DNA from: Bursaphelenchus xylophilus
Lineage: Eukaryota > Nematoda > Chromadorea > Rhabditida > Aphelenchoididae
Reading direction: 5' to 3'
Assembly (NCBI GenBank): GCA_904066235.2
Contig: CAJFCV020000006.1
Span: forward strand, 6,262,001 to 6,326,000
Length of the DNA: 64,000 nt
Shown here: piece by piece, positions 61,094 to 64,000 of the stretch
How the letters are laid out: each line of letters starts with the position of its first letter
Numbering within the stretch: the stretch's first letter is position 1
Position numbers and translations under genes: made by a program
The notes under the pieces: model-generated
The model's database searches: none
Told to the model about the DNA's origin: nothing
What the model saw: only the letters and a program-made list of their open reading frames with translations

Positions 61094-62900
61094 CTGGAAA
61101 GGAAAAGAAATAAAAGAACAGCAGGCACGTGCAACAAGAATTCTCTTGTTTTCGCTAGTTCCCCTGAAATTAATTTTCAAAGACTGAGAGAGTGATAAAA
61201 GATTGTAACCCATGACATTAGAGAAGAGTACCCGATTGCGGGAGATCAAAACAGAACGACGAAAACAAGAGAAAACACGATCTGCTACTGGGTTTTTGCA
61301 AGAAAGAAAGAAATTGCCAAAGGGGAATTTGGAGAACGCCTCGAGCTCGCAAAAACGAAAACATGTCCTTTAAAAGCTAAAAAAGAACCGGCTCGATGTG
61401 GTTGTTTATATCCAGACTGGCATTTCCAAACCGTGAAACCTTGAGAAGGGTCTCCGACGGCGTCCCCCGAACGGCTAGAAATCAGTGCTCCATGCTCCGG
61501 GATGTTTACAGATGATTGAGGCTATCAAAGTGCATTCTCTCCTCGTCCGGCTGGTGTTTTCTCTCCGTTCCGCCGAGGCCTCCACACGGAAAAACGTGAC
61601 CCGAAGTCGAAAACAACCCCCTCCCCCCTTTCAGGCCTCCGAAATCGAAAGCCCCCAGAAGAATTTGTTTTTGCAGCAGAAATCAAAACATTAAAAAACC
61701 CCGAAACGGACTGACTTTCCTAAGCCAAGAACGGCTACCAGCACATTAAAATAAGATATTATATTTTAGAGACAAAGAAGGTCTTGGCCACGCAGAAATT
61801 CATGGACAGAAGGGCGGGTTTACGTTGACAAAAATAGAAGAAAAACAATTACCGAGAAAGAGAGAGTGTGTAGAAATGAGAGTGCAGAGAGAGAGAAAAA
61901 AGAGCGGAAATTAGAGAGTGTGGCAGGGAAAAAGAGAAAAACGAATTAAGAAATAAATAATAAAGGATTCATTTAAATTTTGAAGTTCAAGAACTGGAAA
62001 GAAAGAAGGAATACAAATGATATAAAGTTACGTCAGAGAATTCACGGGATACGGTAACTGGGGGGGGGGGTGTGGTGGCCTCATCACAAAGCTATAATGC
62101 TTCTACAGTAAGATCAAAATACGACTTATGTGGTGTCAAATAAATCTAAAAATTTGTCAACTTCCCCGCTGCTTTTGAGTCCCGAAGAAACGAAAAACAA
62201 AAAATGTCTGAGGGTCATGAAAACAAATCACCTTGATATTACATTGATACCACAAGAAAAGGCCTCAAAGGCTACTACAGCTGATAAGTAAAACATGTTT
62301 ATTCCCTGACTCTGATGACGACGTCAAAAGTTTAGTTGAGTTTTCTGAATAAAAAGGGATAAAAAGCAATGGTAAAAAACAATTAAAACGCTGAGAATAA
62401 TAAATTCAAAGTCGGCGGTGAGCAAATCTACTTGTTTACTTCGGAATCCTCAACACTTTCCTTATATTTATTTATTTTAGACATCCAACAAAGTGTTCGA
62501 GGGAGAAAAATATTGTGAACTCCGAAGAAATATGTAATTATCCGAAGATAGGCTGTCTCAGACATCAGAGTGTTCCATTTTTCTTCAAAATACATCGGCA
62601 AATATGTAAAGAAATGACGCTGTCAATGGAAATTGCTTTACTAAAAAATGATTTTAAAAATTAATTTTTTTTTGTTCAAAATCGAAATTGATAAGAAAAA
62701 GAAGAGCTCCAAAATAGTGTTTGAGAAAAAGATTATTAAAAAAGTAATCGAATAAAGAGAAAGCCAAGCAAAATCAGCGCTCATTACAATTTAATTATCC
62801 GTTGTAAATTAAAGTTGCAATGTCATTTTTTAATCCAATTATTTGGGTAAGTATAGTTCATGGCCTTTGAAGAAAAGGATTAACGTATTTTTTATTCCGT
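61094..62900. other. Gene-free stretch upstream of the AMPK-gamma gene
   Basis: No supported gene. 61855-61950 is a purine (GA)-rich tract, 62060-62070 is a run of G, and much of 61400-61700 is GC-rich; the rest is AT-rich. The missing first exon of the AMPK-gamma gene may lie here or beyond the window. Confidence 0.4.
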
Positions 62901-62929
62901 GAATAAATATATTGTGTAGCCTTTTGGAA

Positions 62930-63415
62930 CTGCAAACTTTAGGTTTTTATTTACAAGGGAAGTACTTGAAGTGTGACGCTCAGATTTTGATGAAACTTGG
63001 CACAAATTTAGAATAATTTTTTCTAAGATATATGCGGGAATCCTAGCTCGCGCTTTGCAGAAACAACCGAGATTTTTAGATCGAAAGTCGGCGAAAATTT
63101 GGGACTTTTTGCCGAATTTCGGCACGAAAAGTTTCATGCCTATTTCAACCGTAAAGAATAATGTTTCTACAAAAAATCAAATTTTTCCGCACGAAACTGC
63201 CAAAGTTATGGCCAAAAAGCGGTTTTCTCTCTGACCGCTCTCCACGTTGAGCGTGCTCTCTCGGCGGCAAAAATCGTTCAATATCTCGGCGGCGCCCGCA
63301 AAGCGCGAGCTAAAACTTTCAGGAATTGATATTTAGTCCATACCCGATGTGTGTGCAAAATTTAAAGAAAATCTGAGCGTCACACTTGAAGTACTTCCCC
63401 TGTTAAAAGAGAGTT
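62930..63415 (+). repeat. Dispersed repeat, uninterrupted copy
   Basis: It shares gcagaaac-gaccgagattttta-type sequence, aaaagtttcatgc, cgcaaagcgcgagcta and tgtgcaaaatttaaagaaaa with the split copy at 1370-1643 plus 3034-3115. No coding sense recognised. Confidence 0.65.
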
Positions 63416-63429
63416 TTTTACAGATTGAA

Positions 63430-64000
63430 GCTTCTCATAACAAGGGCCGGACATTTCGAAAAAACGACCAACTCAGAATCTTTTGATATTTTGCATAGTT
63501 GTTGCACTGTGATAGCTGAACGTCAGCGTGAATTTTTAGTTTCTGAAACGACCGTATACGGGGGTTACGGTAGGTACAATTTTCACAAAGATTGGGTTCG
63601 TGTGTAAAAACCCCGAGGGGTAAAAGCACAAAACCTTGCTGTTTTACGTTTTTGACCATGGGGAACATTTTCATAATTGACAACTTTACCGTTGGATGTT
63701 GCCTTCGACTACTTTGAAAAATACCAAAGTACCGTATTGAATGTAACTTTTCGGCATTCTACTTGTCTCAACTTTTGAAACCTCTCAAAAATACTTTGAC
63801 ATGTGTGTAACAACATACCAAAAATGCGCGAAAATAAAGGGGTGGTTTTGGAGTTACGGTACTTTGAAGGCAGCCGGTACGGTATTTCAAAAAATCATTT
63901 TTTTCAAAACCGGTGTGGAAGACCCGCAAACCTTGCAAAAATACGTTTTCGACCATGACGAACATTTTTGTAATTGACACTTTTTTTGTAGGATGCGGCC
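63430..64000 (+). repeat. Diverged tandem duplication of about 300 bp
   Basis: Two copies each contain accttgc, then gttttgaccatg or gttttcgaccatg, gaacatttt, ataattgac or gtaattgac, and ggatg (63640-63700 and 63930-64000). Short minus-strand frames here are products of the repeat. Confidence 0.55.

Noticed and set aside
60481..61113. 210-codon plus-strand frame opposite the AMPK-gamma N-terminus
   Set aside because: It is the antisense shadow of the Ser/Arg-rich exon 61093-60591.
1..64000. CRISPR arrays, bacterial operons, rRNA genes
   Set aside because: None seen; the spaced tandem repeats are minisatellites and transposon arms, and the genes are intron-rich eukaryotic genes.

Overview
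The window is nuclear DNA of a nematode. The signs are protein genes cut by very short introns (many 33-60 bp, mostly gt...ttttag or gt...ttcag), dense packing on both strands, nematode-type members of the GPCR, GSK3-like kinase, acid sphingomyelinase and AMPK-gamma families, and many TA-flanked foldback elements. The genus cannot be told from the sequence alone. All gene models were assembled by hand from reading frames, splice signals and codon phase. Every exon junction given is phase-consistent, but none has RNA support.

Layout. 1-5.8 kb (-): a PHF3/DIDO-type transcription regulator (TFIIS-central plus SPOC domains), open at the left edge, with a nested transposon in one intron. 6.5-8.7 kb (+): cyclase-associated protein. 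8.7-13.4 kb: a long gene-poor stretch in front of a forkhead factor (13.4-15.2 kb, +). 15.8-19.7 kb (-): TAF1B/Rrn7-like Pol I factor. 19.9-21.6 kb (+): FAF2/UBXD8. 21.7-23.1 kb (+): endonuclease G. 23.3-25.1 kb (-): glycerol kinase 5. 26.0-28.5 kb (+): threonyl-tRNA synthetase. 28.6-31.5 kb (-): an unknown 238-residue protein whose 2.1-kb intron carries two foldback elements. 31.6-33.4 kb (+): ubiquitin-specific protease. 34.4-35.9 kb (+): a rhodopsin-like GPCR.

35.9-42.2 kb is a 6.3-kb composite inverted repeat, with at least three further TA-flanked elements inserted in its arms, starting 12 bp after the GPCR stop codon. 43.2-44.9 kb (+): mitochondrial processing peptidase beta. 44.9-47.1 kb (-): a type I membrane protein and a small coiled-coil protein close together in the same direction (possible operon). 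47.5-48.7 kb (+): CTU2. 48.7-50.2 kb (-): GSK3-like kinase. 50.4-51.3 kb (+): a small unknown gene with a 25-nt microexon. 52.7-55.3 kb (+): SLC46-like MFS transporter. 55.4-58.0 kb (-): acid sphingomyelinase. 58.8-61.1 kb (-): AMPK gamma, 5' end not found. The last 3 kb is repeat-rich and without a gene.

The genes are mostly unrelated housekeeping and signalling genes. The mitochondrial set (EndoG, MPP-beta, possibly a mitochondrial ThrRS form) and the tRNA set (ThrRS, CTU2) are scattered, not clustered. The most unusual content is the mobile DNA: nested, palindromic, nearly all TA-flanked, and placed mainly in introns and just downstream of genes.
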